A stretch of DNA of 64,000 nt, from assembly GCF_003385185.1 (NCBI RefSeq), contig NZ_PQHZ01000020.1:1-64000 (forward strand), in the 5' to 3' direction. Positions 26,107-35,234 of the stretch are shown here, piece by piece; the stretch's first letter is position 1; every line of letters starts with the position of its first letter. Source of the DNA: Amycolatopsis palatopharyngis (lineage in GTDB: Bacteria; Actinomycetota; Actinomycetes; Mycobacteriales; Pseudonocardiaceae). The notes under the pieces were generated by a model. The model did no database searches. It was not told the DNA's origin and was given only the letters and a program-made list of their open reading frames with translations. The translations under genes and the position numbers were made by a program.

Positions 26107-29100
26107 AACCGTCAACGGCAGCCGTACTATTCACCTGGGCCAGTTCCGCATCACCCGGTTGCAGGTTATCAACTGGGGCACCTTCTGCGGCTACAAAGAC
26201 TTCCCCATAGACGAGCGCGGGATGCTACTTACCGGTCCGTCCGGGTCAGGAAAGTCCTCCCTCATGGACGCTCACTCCATCGCACTCCTACCCACCAACG
26301 ACCATCGGTTCAACGCCTCAGCGGACCTGACCGCCCGCGGCGCCAAACAGGGCACCCGCAGTGTCACCGACTATGTTCGCGGCGCCTGGTCAGAGAACGA
26401 CGACGAGCACGAACAGTCCCACGTGCAGTACCTGCGCGGCGGGAAAACGACCTGGTCAGCAGTCGGCGCCACATACGAAGACGGACTGGGGGCGGTCACC
26501 ACCGCAGTCGTAGTCAAGTGGTTCACCGGCGCCGAAACCGACGGCGCTTCGATAAAGACGATGCACCAACTACACGACGGGCACTTCGATCTCAGAGTCC
26601 TCGAGACGTGGGCCGCGCAGGAGTACAACACACGCTGGCTCAAAGCCACGTACCCGGCGGACTATCCCGATAACCAAGCGAACTATATGCGCGCCCTGGC
26701 CAAACGCGTTGGACTCGGCACCTCGAAAACTGCTCTGTCGCTGCTGGGTAAGGCCAAATCCATGAAGAACGTCGGCGACCTGAACCAGTTCATCCGCAGC
26801 AACATGCTCGACACTCCAGTGACATTCGGCGCAGCACAGAAAATGCTTGACTCGTTTACCCCGCTCAACGCCGCATACGAAACCGCGCGCCGAGCGCACA
26901 CACAGGAACACGTGCTGCGCGACGTACCCGAGTACTGGACTAAATACCAGAAATCCCGCGAAACGGGCAACCGCGCCGCAGCCCTTCTCGGCGCTCCCAT
27001 GGACCACTATCTCCGCGAGGTGCACCTACGAGTGCTCCAAGAGGACATGGACCGTCTGGACCTAAACATCGACGCCTTGGACCGTCGGCTCACAGGACAG
27101 GAACAGGCCAAGAACGACGCTTACCAGAGCTTCATTTCGCTCGACCAACAGTTGCGCCGAGAAGGACAGGCCATGCAGGAACTCAAGGTCCGCCTGCAGG
27201 CCGCGAAAGACGAGGCCACAGCTCGCGAGAGCGCATACGGGTTTTACGCCAGCCACGTCACCAGGCTGGAACGGCGGTGCCCCGAGGATGAACCCGCCTT
27301 CACCGCACTGCGTGAGGAAGTACCGGAGATCCTGCACCAGGCACAAGCCGACAAGAAAAAGATCGAGCCAGACCGGCACACAACGTTCGCCGCCCTAGCA
27401 GACACGCGTCGGCTACACGACTCGAAAGCCGCCGAGCTACTTGCCTTGCAGACCGCAGGATCGCTTATCCCGCAACGAGAAAGTAAGCGCCGAGAGTACA
27501 TCGCGCAAGCCACCAACGTCCCGGTGTCCGACCTGCCATACGCGGCGGAGCTGATCGATATCGTGGACGGGGAGGAGCGATGGCGCCCCGCCGCGGAGAA
27601 GGTACTGCGCAACTACGCCATGCGGATGCTGGTGCCCGACGTCCACAAAGATGTCGTCCGGGAGTTTATCGACAACAACAACATGGGCGGCATTGTCGAG
27701 TACAGCGTAGTGACGGCGACCTCGGCCCACCGACATCAACCACCCGTTGACGTTCTGGCGGGCAAGCTCACTGTAGACACCAACCATCCCAGTGGACCGT
27801 GGCTGGCTGGGCAACTGGCGCGTCAGTTCGAGCACAAGTGCGTCGAAACGGCCCGCGATCTAGAACAACACCGGATAGCCGTGACCGTCCGCGGCACGGT
27901 CAAACTACCGGGCAATCACTATCGCAAGGACGACCGACCGGAGCTAACCAACCCTTCATCGTACGTTCTCGGCGCCAATACCGCGGCCAAGCGCGCAGCC
28001 CTCGAGATCGAGGTCACCGAACTGGCCGTGGCCAAAGAACAAGCCCTCGAGGCGGCCGACGAACTCGACGTGAATTACCGGAACCTGGAGTCCAGGATCA
28101 CGGCCGCGACCCAGATCGCCGACTACGACACCTGGGCTCAGCTGGACCACTGGACATCCAAGCGCAATGCCGGGGATTTTGAACAACGGATCGACGAGAT
28201 CAAGGCAAGCAATGTCGACCTGCAACGACTGGAACGAGACCGCGACGACGCCGAGACCACCTGGACAACCGCGTCGGAACTCTGTTCAACCACCAAATCC
28301 AAGATTACGGAATACGGCCAGCAGCACACACAGCTGCTCAGCACCTATGAACACGAACTACCCAAACCACACACCATCGCCGACGACGAAGATCGTACTT
28401 ACCTCGACCGCATATTCGCCGACATCGAAATCCCCGTTAACCCGGCAGCAATGCGGCAGGTTCGCTCCGCGTTCGGCAAGGCACTCGAACGCCACCGCGA
28501 CCTTGCCGAAGCCGACGGCAAATATTCCTTCACGAAGGTCAAGACAGCCGTGGACCGCTTCCTGGAGTCTTGGCGAGACTTTGCCCCAGATGCCAGCGGT
28601 GACATCGAACGTTCGGGAGGCGACTTCGCAGCCCTGCACGAAGAGATCGTCCAACGACGACTGCCCGAAGCGATGTCACAGTTCCAGCAGATCATTACCG
28701 AGGACATGGTCCCGTCCATCGGTATGCTGCAACGAGAGATCGAAAATGCTGCCACCGACATCAAACGTCGCGTTTACATGGTCAACGACGGACTCCGGCG
28801 AGTCAAGTTCAACCCGGACACCCACCTCCAAATCGCATTCAAAGCAAACCCCTCCAACGATGTCAAGGAGTTCCAGCGCAAGGTGGACGCCTTGCTGAGC
28901 AACGCCCCAGCCGCACAGCGGGACGCACATAAAGCGTTGGCACAGTTCAAACGTGTGCGTGAGTTGATGACCCGATTCACCGCAGACGACGCAGCGTCGC
29001 GCCAATGGCGCAGCAACGTGCTAGACGTGCGCACCAGCTACGCCTTCTACGGCAGAGAAGAGAATTCCCATGGGATCACCGTGTACACCTATCGCAACAC

Positions 29101-29479
29101 CGCCAGCAATTCCGGTGGCGAACAGGAAAAGTTAGTCGCATTCTGTCTGGCCGCCGCCCTGAGCTACAACCTGGCGGACGACGACTCCGACGGCCGCCCA
29201 CGGTTCGCGCCGTTGATGCTCGACGAAGCGTTCAGCAAGTCCGACGAGACCTTCTCCGGACAGGCCTTGTCGGCCTTCGACGAGTTCGGGTTCCAGTTAC
29301 TCATCGCCGCACCCATCCGCATGTCCGGCATCGTTGAACCCTTCATCGGGCAGGCGATCCTCGTCGAAAAGCGCATGACCACCGAGGGAAGCCACTCCAA
29401 CGCGGCCATGGCCACCTTCGGCGACCTTGCGGTTCGCCGCACTGACGAGTCGGACGGAGGCACGGGTGCGGCAGCCTGA
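26099..29479 (+). CDS. jetC: Wadjet SMC-like ATPase JetC
   Basis: JetC is the DNA loop-extruding motor. The 1126-residue protein has the N-terminal MukB/SbcC-type head with INWGTFCGYKDFPID and Walker A GPSGSGKSS (46-54), long coiled-coil arms around a central hinge region, the C-terminal signature NSGGEQEKLVAF and Walker B FAPLMLDEAFSKSDE (about 1035-1049). Both ATPase halves are intact. It overlaps jetB at its start, and jetD begins 13 nt before its stop. Confidence 0.95.
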   Translation: MPETVNGSRTIHLGQFRITRLQVINWGTFCGYKDFPIDERGMLLTGPSGSGKSSLMDAHSIALLPTNDHRFNASADLTARGAKQGTRSVTDYVRGAWSENDDEHEQSHVQYLRGGKTTWSAVGATYEDGLGAVTTAVVVKWFTGAETDGASIKTMHQLHDGHFDLRVLETWAAQEYNTRWLKATYPADYPDNQANYMRALAKRVGLGTSKTALSLLGKAKSMKNVGDLNQFIRSNMLDTPVTFGAAQKMLDSFTPLNAAYETARRAHTQEHVLRDVPEYWTKYQKSRETGNRAAALLGAPMDHYLREVHLRVLQEDMDRLDLNIDALDRRLTGQEQAKNDAYQSFISLDQQLRREGQAMQELKVRLQAAKDEATARESAYGFYASHVTRLERRCPEDEPAFTALREEVPEILHQAQADKKKIEPDRHTTFAALADTRRLHDSKAAELLALQTAGSLIPQRESKRREYIAQATNVPVSDLPYAAELIDIVDGEERWRPAAEKVLRNYAMRMLVPDVHKDVVREFIDNNNMGGIVEYSVVTATSAHRHQPPVDVLAGKLTVDTNHPSGPWLAGQLARQFEHKCVETARDLEQHRIAVTVRGTVKLPGNHYRKDDRPELTNPSSYVLGANTAAKRAALEIEVTELAVAKEQALEAADELDVNYRNLESRITAATQIADYDTWAQLDHWTSKRNAGDFEQRIDEIKASNVDLQRLERDRDDAETTWTTASELCSTTKSKITEYGQQHTQLLSTYEHELPKPHTIADDEDRTYLDRIFADIEIPVNPAAMRQVRSAFGKALERHRDLAEADGKYSFTKVKTAVDRFLESWRDFAPDASGDIERSGGDFAALHEEIVQRRLPEAMSQFQQIITEDMVPSIGMLQREIENAATDIKRRVYMVNDGLRRVKFNPDTHLQIAFKANPSNDVKEFQRKVDALLSNAPAAQRDAHKALAQFKRVRELMTRFTADDAASRQWRSNVLDVRTSYAFYGREENSHGITVYTYRNTASNSGGEQEKLVAFCLAAALSYNLADDDSDGRPRFAPLMLDEAFSKSDETFSGQALSAFDEFGFQLLIAAPIRMSGIVEPFIGQAILVEKRMTTEGSHSNAAMATFGDLAVRRTDESDGGTGAAA

Positions 29480-30698
29480 CGACGTCATCGAACAACTGCG
29501 CAGGCGCTTCGTCCAAGAGTACCCGGACTGGGCCCGGCAAACGGGGACTTGGCCGATACGAATCAGCCTTCAGCCACCGACTACAACACAACGATCAGCC
29601 GACCCGATCGCCTGCCACACCTGGGCAGAGCAATGGCGTGCCTACAAGGGCCCCGGAGTGATCGAATACACCAGCTCGCGGTTCCCCACCGGCACACACA
29701 AGATGCCGAAAACACTGGTGTTGGGTCACCCGCGCGAAGTGGCGGCCGCCCACGCCGACACCCAACAAACATGGCAGCGCTGTGGGAGACGTCTGACCTC
29801 GCTGTACCACAGATTCCCAGAGGCCCAGTTCACCGGCATTATTCGCCGCCTCAACGACATGGGCGAGCGCGACTACCTGCGATTAGTCACGACAGTCACT
29901 TGGCTGCAAGCCAACCCAACATCCGGGATGCTGTTGCGCCAGCTGCCCATCGAAGGCATCGACACTAAATGGCTCGCCAAAAACGCCCACCTCGTACTCG
30001 CCCTACTCGGCACCAGCGACGCCGCCGACGACGAAACAACACCCGTGCCTCGGCGCAGACGCCTACACGAACGGCTCGGACTGCGCATTCCACCAGACCT
30101 CGTCCAGGTCGCCTTACTCGACCCCGCACTACGAGCGCAACTGGCGGGCATGCGTCACCTAGCTGCCAGTGTCGAAGACCTCAACCGATGGCAACACGTA
30201 CCCAGCACCGTGGTGATCTTGGAAAACAAAGAAACCGGATACGCAATAACGGAGGACCACACCGATGTCGTCGTACTCCACGGCCACGGCTTCAGTGTCT
30301 CCTACTACGCTCAAATCGCCTGGGTGCGAACCGCTCGACGAGTCATCTATTGGGGAGACATCGATGCACCTGGACTCCAATTCGTCAACGATCTACGTGG
30401 CTACGGTATCGCCGTCAACACAACGCTCATGGACATGACGACACTGGAAGAGTTCCGACACCTCTCAGTCGACGGTGCAGGCCCTCAACGCAAATCGCTT
30501 CCCCATCTCACCGACACCGAACAACAACTGTACGAGCATCTAGTCGACCACGCCGCCAATCATGACAACGGACTACTTCTCGAGCAGGAACGCATCCCCT
30601 GGCCCCATGCACACCGTGCACTGGCCACAGCAATAGGAAGCGCTCATGACTCAACAGACGCTCAACGAGAAAAACTCGGCAGACCGACTACGAAGTGA
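29466..30698 (+). CDS. jetD: Wadjet nuclease JetD (DUF3322/DUF2220, Toprim-like)
   Basis: JetD cleaves circular DNA once JetABC has extruded it. The 410-residue protein has the N-terminal DUF3322 domain and a C-terminal Toprim-like nuclease domain. The latter has the acidic residue in VVILENKETGYAI, the metal-binding GDIDAPG (about 297-303) and a further Glu in LLLEQERIPW. GTG 29466 lies within the end of jetC and gives the usual JetD N-terminus. It is the last gene of the operon; the spacing to the next sequence is 109 nt. Confidence 0.93.
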   Translation: MRQPDDVIEQLRRRFVQEYPDWARQTGTWPIRISLQPPTTTQRSADPIACHTWAEQWRAYKGPGVIEYTSSRFPTGTHKMPKTLVLGHPREVAAAHADTQQTWQRCGRRLTSLYHRFPEAQFTGIIRRLNDMGERDYLRLVTTVTWLQANPTSGMLLRQLPIEGIDTKWLAKNAHLVLALLGTSDAADDETTPVPRRRRLHERLGLRIPPDLVQVALLDPALRAQLAGMRHLAASVEDLNRWQHVPSTVVILENKETGYAITEDHTDVVVLHGHGFSVSYYAQIAWVRTARRVIYWGDIDAPGLQFVNDLRGYGIAVNTTLMDMTTLEEFRHLSVDGAGPQRKSLPHLTDTEQQLYEHLVDHAANHDNGLLLEQERIPWPHAHRALATAIGSAHDSTDAQREKLGRPTTK

Positions 30699-30807
30699 TC
30701 TTCGATCCAGTCCCGTCATAGTCTCAGGCCCCTCTTGACCTCATGATGTAGCGGTACCCACCTCCCAAATCGGGACAACCAGCAACATCACACTCTCGAA
30801 GGTCGTC

Positions 30808-31047
30808 ATGGCATGGGCCGAGCAATCAGGACAACATTCGTGGCGGGTCCGCTACCGGCAGACCGCGGGCGGCACAAGTTCAGTGGGCGGATTCCACAGC
30901 GCCGAGGACACCCACGCCTACCTCTCCGACATGACCACCAACCGGCGGCGCGGTGCCTGGATCGACCCCGCCGCCGCCCGGACGCCCCTCGCCGACTGGG
31001 TCCAGCGCTGGCTACCCGCCCTCGACCTGGACCGCGTCTGCCGTCCA
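30808..31047 (+). pseudogene. N-terminal fragment of a second tyrosine integrase
   Basis: The first 80 or so residues (MAWAEQSGQHSWRVRYR, then RGAWIDPAAARTPLADWV) align without gaps to the start of the integrase at 21347 (MPWAEQSADTTWRVRYR, then HGTWIDPAAGRITVAVWA). After about 31047 the resemblance ends, and the core-binding and catalytic domains are missing. The two integrases are related but not identical, so this is a remnant of a different element rather than a recent copy. Confidence 0.75.
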
Positions 31048-31194
31048 GCGGCAGCGTGGGTCCGGCGATCCTGTCCGCAACCGGACCATGTGGCCGCGAA
31101 ACCACGCATCGAGCCCGGGGCACCGGCCGGCTCTGGCTGCAAACGTTCGGCGATCACGGGACGTGATCTGCGCCCTGGGCCGTCGCACAAGCGC

Positions 31195-31527
31195 TCACCA
31201 CCAGTTGGGGTCGTCTATGCCTAACTCCTGCTGCATTCGACGTACGAGGATTTGAAAACGTTGCTCAAATTCATTGCCAGCCACGTGACTGTCCTCGATC
31301 ACGAGATTACGTCGATGTGCAATCAAGAAGGAGGTGTCGCAAAAGAACTTTCGGAAGCCTTGACACTCGTAGTAGAGCGCCGGAGGGAGAACGAGGCAAA
31401 GTCGCGATAGCTTTGCCCGTAATTCTTCAGCGCCGGCAGGTCCGGTAGGTGACATGCGGATGTTTGGGCCTGACGAGTAGCGACTGTTCGTCGGGAATCT
31501 TTGACGATGGAGCGTCCGAAGGTGCAT
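31195..31527 (-). CDS. Hypothetical protein
   Basis: A 110-residue frame from ATG 31527. The second half (RAKLSRLCLVLPPALYYECQ, then RFQILVRRMQQELGIDDPNW) has protein-like composition with two probable helices, unlike the random Arg/Pro frames nearby. No ribosome site is evident and I recognise no family. It is convergent with the integrase remnant and divergent from the TIR gene. Confidence 0.3.
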   Translation of the reverse strand: MHLRTLHRQRFPTNSRYSSGPNIRMSPTGPAGAEELRAKLSRLCLVLPPALYYECQGFRKFFCDTSFLIAHRRNLVIEDSHVAGNEFEQRFQILVRRMQQELGIDDPNWW

Positions 31528-31683
31528 GACGAACGACGCGAAGCCCGTCCTACCCGTGCCGACAGGCTTCGAGATTGCTGGTTGACTCGGGTAGACTGGC
31601 GCGTCAGGCTGCGCGATGATCTTTGTGAGAGGCTGTCGTACGCAGCATTTCGGGAGTGATTCAACTAACGCAGGAGTAAGGGC

Positions 31684-32196
31684 TTGAGCTACCGGAACAA
31701 GACGTACGTAGCCTTCGCCAGCGAAGACATCCATTGCTATCGGATGATGGAAGCCTGGCGTGATAATGCGAACATCGACTTCTCATTCTTCGATGCCCAC
31801 GATCTCTACGTAGCCCGCGATACTAGCTCGCGTGAACAGATCAAGCGCCGGTTGCGAGAGCGTATCTCAAACACTGCCAAGCAAGTTGTCTTGCTCGGGA
31901 GTAGTGCGGGTCGCCGCAAAGGCGGCGACGGATACTCGTTCTTGGCTTATGAAGTTGACACGGTTATTCAACTGGGGCTGCCGGTGGTTATCGTCAATCT
32001 GGGCGGAAGTCGTTCAGTCGAGAGAAGCTTTATTCCTCAGCCTTTTCTAGACGCCAACTACTACACTATGTCTGTCTCGTTTCAGCCCGCAATCATCAAG
32101 TATGCCCTAGATGAGTATGTGCCCGTCTTCAACGCCGGAGACGTGGCGGGCCCGCATTACTACAACCCGGATCACTATGCAAAGGTCGGCCTGTGA
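31684..32196 (+). CDS. thsB: Thoeris ThsB-like TIR protein (TIR 1)
   Basis: A TIR-like NADase of the MTH538/DUF1863 type found as the sensor in Thoeris. In known systems it detects infection and makes an ADP-ribose-derived signal. The 170-residue protein has YRNKTYVAFASEDIH, FFDAHDLYVARDTSS, VVLLGSS and YEVDTVIQLGLPVVIVNL; the Glu in YEVD (about 90) matches the TIR catalytic Glu. The start is TTG 31684 with AGGAG seven bases upstream, mirrored by the second TIR at 34032. Its stop overlaps the GTG of the TM-Macro gene (GTGA). Confidence 0.82.
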   Translation: MSYRNKTYVAFASEDIHCYRMMEAWRDNANIDFSFFDAHDLYVARDTSSREQIKRRLRERISNTAKQVVLLGSSAGRRKGGDGYSFLAYEVDTVIQLGLPVVIVNLGGSRSVERSFIPQPFLDANYYTMSVSFQPAIIKYALDEYVPVFNAGDVAGPHYYNPDHYAKVGL

Positions 32197-33050
32197 GTCG
32201 TCGACTATTGCGCGATCTGGGGACGTGGCGTTTCTGGGCTCGATTTGGACTGCGAGTCTTCGCGGTCGTCGGTGTCGAGGCGATGCTGCTTGGCCTGTTT
32301 GACGTCATTAAGCCGGACGCTATCTCCAAACTCAACTTTCCTGTGATTCTCGCGGTCGTGCTTATCGCATTGATCATCGGCGCAGTGCGTTCTTGGCCAC
32401 GTCCCGTCGAGGAGAAGTACTCGGCACCCAAGACAGAGATCCGTTTAATCCCCGGCAACCTGTTTGAGTGCGCTGATAACTTAGTGATCGGGATGTCCAA
32501 CACGTTTGATACGGCCGTGCCACATATTATCCAGCGCGGCAGTGTTCAGGGGCAGTTTCTGGAGAAGGTCTACAAGCAAGATCAAGACGCGCTCGATCAG
32601 GACCTGAACAGGGCGCTTGGTGGAGTTCAGTCATGTGGAACGATCGAAAAGCCAGGTAAAACGACGACTTACCCGGTAGGAACGATCGCCGTTCTACGTC
32701 ATCATCGGACGCACTACTTTTGTGTTGCGTATTCGGCGATGGACAAGAACAACAATGCACAGGCCGACATCGACGGCTTGTGGCGCAGTCTTATGAACCT
32801 TTGGGAAGCCGTCCGCCAGACTACGAACGGTGAGGCGGTGGCTATACCTATCATAGGTGGCGGACAGTCCCGACTTTCCCAGGTTCTTCCCGCCCAGGAC
32901 TCGATCCGATTTATTGCTCTATCGTTTATGTTCGCATCCAGACAAAAAAGAGTCTGTGAACGATTGGATATATTCGTGCGTCCAGAAGATCTGAATCGTA
33001 TCGACATGCTTGAGTTTCAGGACTTCCTCACTTCGCTGAAACCGTCATAA
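32193..33050 (+). CDS. thsA: Thoeris ThsA-like effector: two transmembrane helices plus Macro domain
   Basis: The 285-residue protein has two hydrophobic helices (about 14-39 and 47-68) and then a Macro-type domain (from about 80) with EIRLIPGNLFECADNLVIGM, IPIIGGGQSRL and SIRFIALSFMF. This is the TM-Macro architecture (DUF6430) of type II Thoeris, where a TIR-made ADP-ribose conjugate (reported as His-ADPR) is sensed by the Macro domain and the membrane is attacked. Its start overlaps the TIR stop, and its TAA overlaps the ATG of the HIT gene (TAATG), so the three are co-translated. Confidence 0.8.
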   Translation: MSRRLLRDLGTWRFWARFGLRVFAVVGVEAMLLGLFDVIKPDAISKLNFPVILAVVLIALIIGAVRSWPRPVEEKYSAPKTEIRLIPGNLFECADNLVIGMSNTFDTAVPHIIQRGSVQGQFLEKVYKQDQDALDQDLNRALGGVQSCGTIEKPGKTTTYPVGTIAVLRHHRTHYFCVAYSAMDKNNNAQADIDGLWRSLMNLWEAVRQTTNGEAVAIPIIGGGQSRLSQVLPAQDSIRFIALSFMFASRQKRVCERLDIFVRPEDLNRIDMLEFQDFLTSLKPS

Positions 33051-33502
33051 TGGCGACGGACAACATCGAAGCGCCTGAGGCTACTAGGTGCGCGTTCTGC
33101 GAGTATCTCTCTGGACTTCGTCCCTATACAATCCTTGGCTGCGACCGCTTGACTGCAACGCTTGTAACTCGGGAACAGCGCGGTATTTCTCATCTTCTCG
33201 TAGTGCCGCTGCGGCATTGCGAGACGATACTTGACCTTGAGGACAATGAGGCTGCGGCGCTGATGAAGGCCGTCAGGCAGGCGGCGCGAGCGATAGATGC
33301 TGCCGACAAGAGGCCCGGGATTGCGGTGTGGCAGAACAATGGCGTTCCGGCTCATCAAACCATTCCGCACGTGCACTTTCATGTCGCAGGAACGCTTCCC
33401 GGGGGGGATACCGAACGGGGGCGGGTCCGGGAGCTGTCCGTTGTCGAAACCGACCGAATTGCGACACGACTTCGCCCGTTCCTCCAAATGCGATCTGCGT
33501 GA
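33050..33502 (+). CDS. HIT-family nucleotide hydrolase in the Thoeris operon
   Basis: The 150-residue protein has the histidine triad IPHVHFHVAG (His107, His109, His111, with His102 before it) and an N-terminal CAFCEYLSG, typical of HIT proteins that bind zinc there. HIT enzymes split nucleotide conjugates such as AMP-lysine or Ap4A. Its ATG shares one base with the stop of the TM-Macro gene, so it is made together with the effector. It is not part of the Thoeris architectures I know. It could remove or remodel the TIR-made signal; this is inference. Confidence 0.82.
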   Translation: MATDNIEAPEATRCAFCEYLSGLRPYTILGCDRLTATLVTREQRGISHLLVVPLRHCETILDLEDNEAAALMKAVRQAARAIDAADKRPGIAVWQNNGVPAHQTIPHVHFHVAGTLPGGDTERGRVRELSVVETDRIATRLRPFLQMRSA

Positions 33503-33525
33503 CGCGGTACGGAAGGATTGAAGGG

Positions 33526-34032
33526 TCAAAGGCCAAGGTTGATGTAGGTTTCGTCAACGTAACGAAATGTGCCGTTTAGTGCTTCCACTTTATTGCCATA
33601 GTAGTAGTCAGGCCAGTTGTCCAGAGCGTATTTTATGATCTTAGCCTCAAAGGAGATGTGAACAGCACCTTTGCCTCCTTCGATACTGGAGGGACAGCGA
33701 GCGGCGTCATATTGACGCATATCGTTGAGGTTCGCGACGATGATAGGTAGATCCAGGTAGCGAGCGTAACCGATCTCCCAAGGAATGTAACCGCGGATGT
33801 ACTTCGTTCGCTCGCCGACCAGCAGAAGTAAAGTCTTCGAGTTTTGCATCCGAGCACGAAGTTGCACCTTGATTGACTCTGGCAGGCTGGAGTCACGCGC
33901 CATGTTAAGGTCATGAGCGTCGTGGAAGCCAAAGTCAATATGTTCGTTGTCGCGCCATGCCTTCAGGATGTTGTACCAGCGCATGTCCTCGTCGCCATCA
34001 AAGGCAACGTAGAGCTTGTTCCGATATGCCAC
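33526..34032 (-). CDS. thsB: Second Thoeris ThsB-like TIR protein (TIR 2)
   Basis: The 168-residue protein is a paralogue of the TIR at 31684: YRNKLYVAFDGDED, WRDNEHIDFGFHDAHDLNMA, LLLLVGERTKY and PWEIGYARYLDLPIIVANLN; the Glu in WEIG is the likely catalytic residue. I start it at GTG 34032, preceded by AAGGAG at 34041-34046, because it aligns with the other TIR start; GTG 34041 is the alternative. It is on the opposite strand, convergent with the TIR-Macro-HIT operon, 24 nt from HIT. Thoeris loci often carry several TIR sensors with different triggers. Confidence 0.8.
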   Translation of the reverse strand: MAYRNKLYVAFDGDEDMRWYNILKAWRDNEHIDFGFHDAHDLNMARDSSLPESIKVQLRARMQNSKTLLLLVGERTKYIRGYIPWEIGYARYLDLPIIVANLNDMRQYDAARCPSSIEGGKGAVHISFEAKIIKYALDNWPDYYYGNKVEALNGTFRYVDETYINLGL

Positions 34033-34097
34033 TATTTCCACTCCTTGAGATCAGGCCTCCGCAAGGTGTCCAGGATGGTGCGTATCGGAAGTGTCAT

Positions 34098-34916
34098 TCA
34101 ACGTTCATCATTGACAGCATCCATTTCCGGGTCGATACCGTCAGGTCGAACGACCGCAGCGATCTCGTCGGCGATCTCCTCAATGGTGGACAGCGCGGTG
34201 TTACGGGCAATCTTGTCGACCAAGGACGGCGACTGCGCCATGACCTCATCCTTGGTGATCTCGTGCCAGATGGGCAGCAAGGTTTGCTCGCCGGACACCG
34301 ATCGGCTGACGATGCCGTCCAGCTCGTACTGCGGCCAACCCTTGGCGAAGAACGACCGCGACAACACCACGATGCCGAACCTGCTCCGCGCTAGGCCGGT
34401 ATCGATCTTGCGTCGCAAGCTGTAACCGATTCGCAGCTCGAAGTCGTCGAGCCATACCTCAACGCGGCGTTGCTGGAGAGCCTCGGCCAACGGCCGGGCC
34501 ACAGTCGCCTTGTCCTCGCTGGCATGTGAGATGAACACGTCCCAGACGCGGCTGTCGTCACCATTGACGATTGGCGGAGCTTCGTGGCGGATGTTGGCGA
34601 GCGATCCGGCAGATGCCGAGCGGACTGTCGGTAGCGGCGGAGGCTCTACCGCCACGCTGGATCGCACCGAGTTCGCCCGCAGCCCCATGAGATCGACTGT
34701 GACGTACCAGTGACCGCTGCTGGGCACGGTGATCCGGAACGGGGAGCGCTTGGCCAGCCCGCCGTGGTAGCGATGCCGCTGACCGTTCTTGTACGCGCGC
34801 AGGTTGGTGCCGTTCATCAGGCGAACGTTTGCGCCTGTGTTCAGCGTTACGACCATGGTCGATCCACGCTGCAGGTTACCTAAGTTGTACTCCACGAACT
34901 TGGTACCCGTGGCCAC
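34098..34916 (-). CDS. DUF1883-TIR domain protein
   Basis: The 272-residue protein has an N-terminal beta-rich DUF1883-like domain (about 1-90; KFVEYNLGNLQRGSTMVVTL) and a classical TIR_2 domain (from about 125) with VWDVFISHASEDK, VEVWLDDFELRIGYSLRRKI and WPQYELDGIV, where Glu198 is the likely catalytic residue. GTG 34916 has an excellent ribosome site (GGAGAGGAGG at about 34922-34931). It lies 65 nt upstream of TIR 2 on the same strand, so the two may form one operon. It is distinct in family from the two ThsB-like proteins. Confidence 0.82.
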   Translation of the reverse strand: MATGTKFVEYNLGNLQRGSTMVVTLNTGANVRLMNGTNLRAYKNGQRHRYHGGLAKRSPFRITVPSSGHWYVTVDLMGLRANSVRSSVAVEPPPLPTVRSASAGSLANIRHEAPPIVNGDDSRVWDVFISHASEDKATVARPLAEALQQRRVEVWLDDFELRIGYSLRRKIDTGLARSRFGIVVLSRSFFAKGWPQYELDGIVSRSVSGEQTLLPIWHEITKDEVMAQSPSLVDKIARNTALSTIEEIADEIAAVVRPDGIDPEMDAVNDER

Positions 34917-35051
34917 GATGGGACCTCCTCTCCGAGACGTACGTCGCTCAGGAAGGCCAAGTTGAGGTCGTCCTCGTGATCGCGTGCCGTACTGCTCTTG
35001 AACCACTGCTTCTGGCAGGGGCTGTTGCCGCCGTGACGAGCGCCACGAGCG

Positions 35052-35219
35052 CTACAAGTCCAGCATGGGTAGCTGGTAGATCTGAGAACGACACGCGGGG
35101 GTATTTCCGCCGAGCTCGGGGCGTTTCGCGATAAAAAGGAACGGCGACGACACGGGCTTCGCAGCGTGCGTGGTGAACGTGGGCGGAAGCGGCGCAAGCA
35201 CATCACCACGTCCAGTCAC
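35052..35219 (-). CDS. Possible small protein with a strong ribosome site
   Basis: A 55-residue frame from GTG 35219, with AGGAGGAG at 35223-35230 just upstream. It reads MTGRGDVLAPLPPTFTTHAA and later SPFLFIAKRPELGG. No family is recognised. The ribosome site is as strong as any in the region and is otherwise unused. It sits between the inverted repeat (35235-35283) and the DUF1883-TIR gene, so it may be a leader peptide or a small component of that locus. Confidence 0.3.
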   Translation of the reverse strand: MTGRGDVLAPLPPTFTTHAAKPVSSPFLFIAKRPELGGNTPACRSQIYQLPMLDL

Positions 35220-35234
35220 ACACTCCTCCTATCA

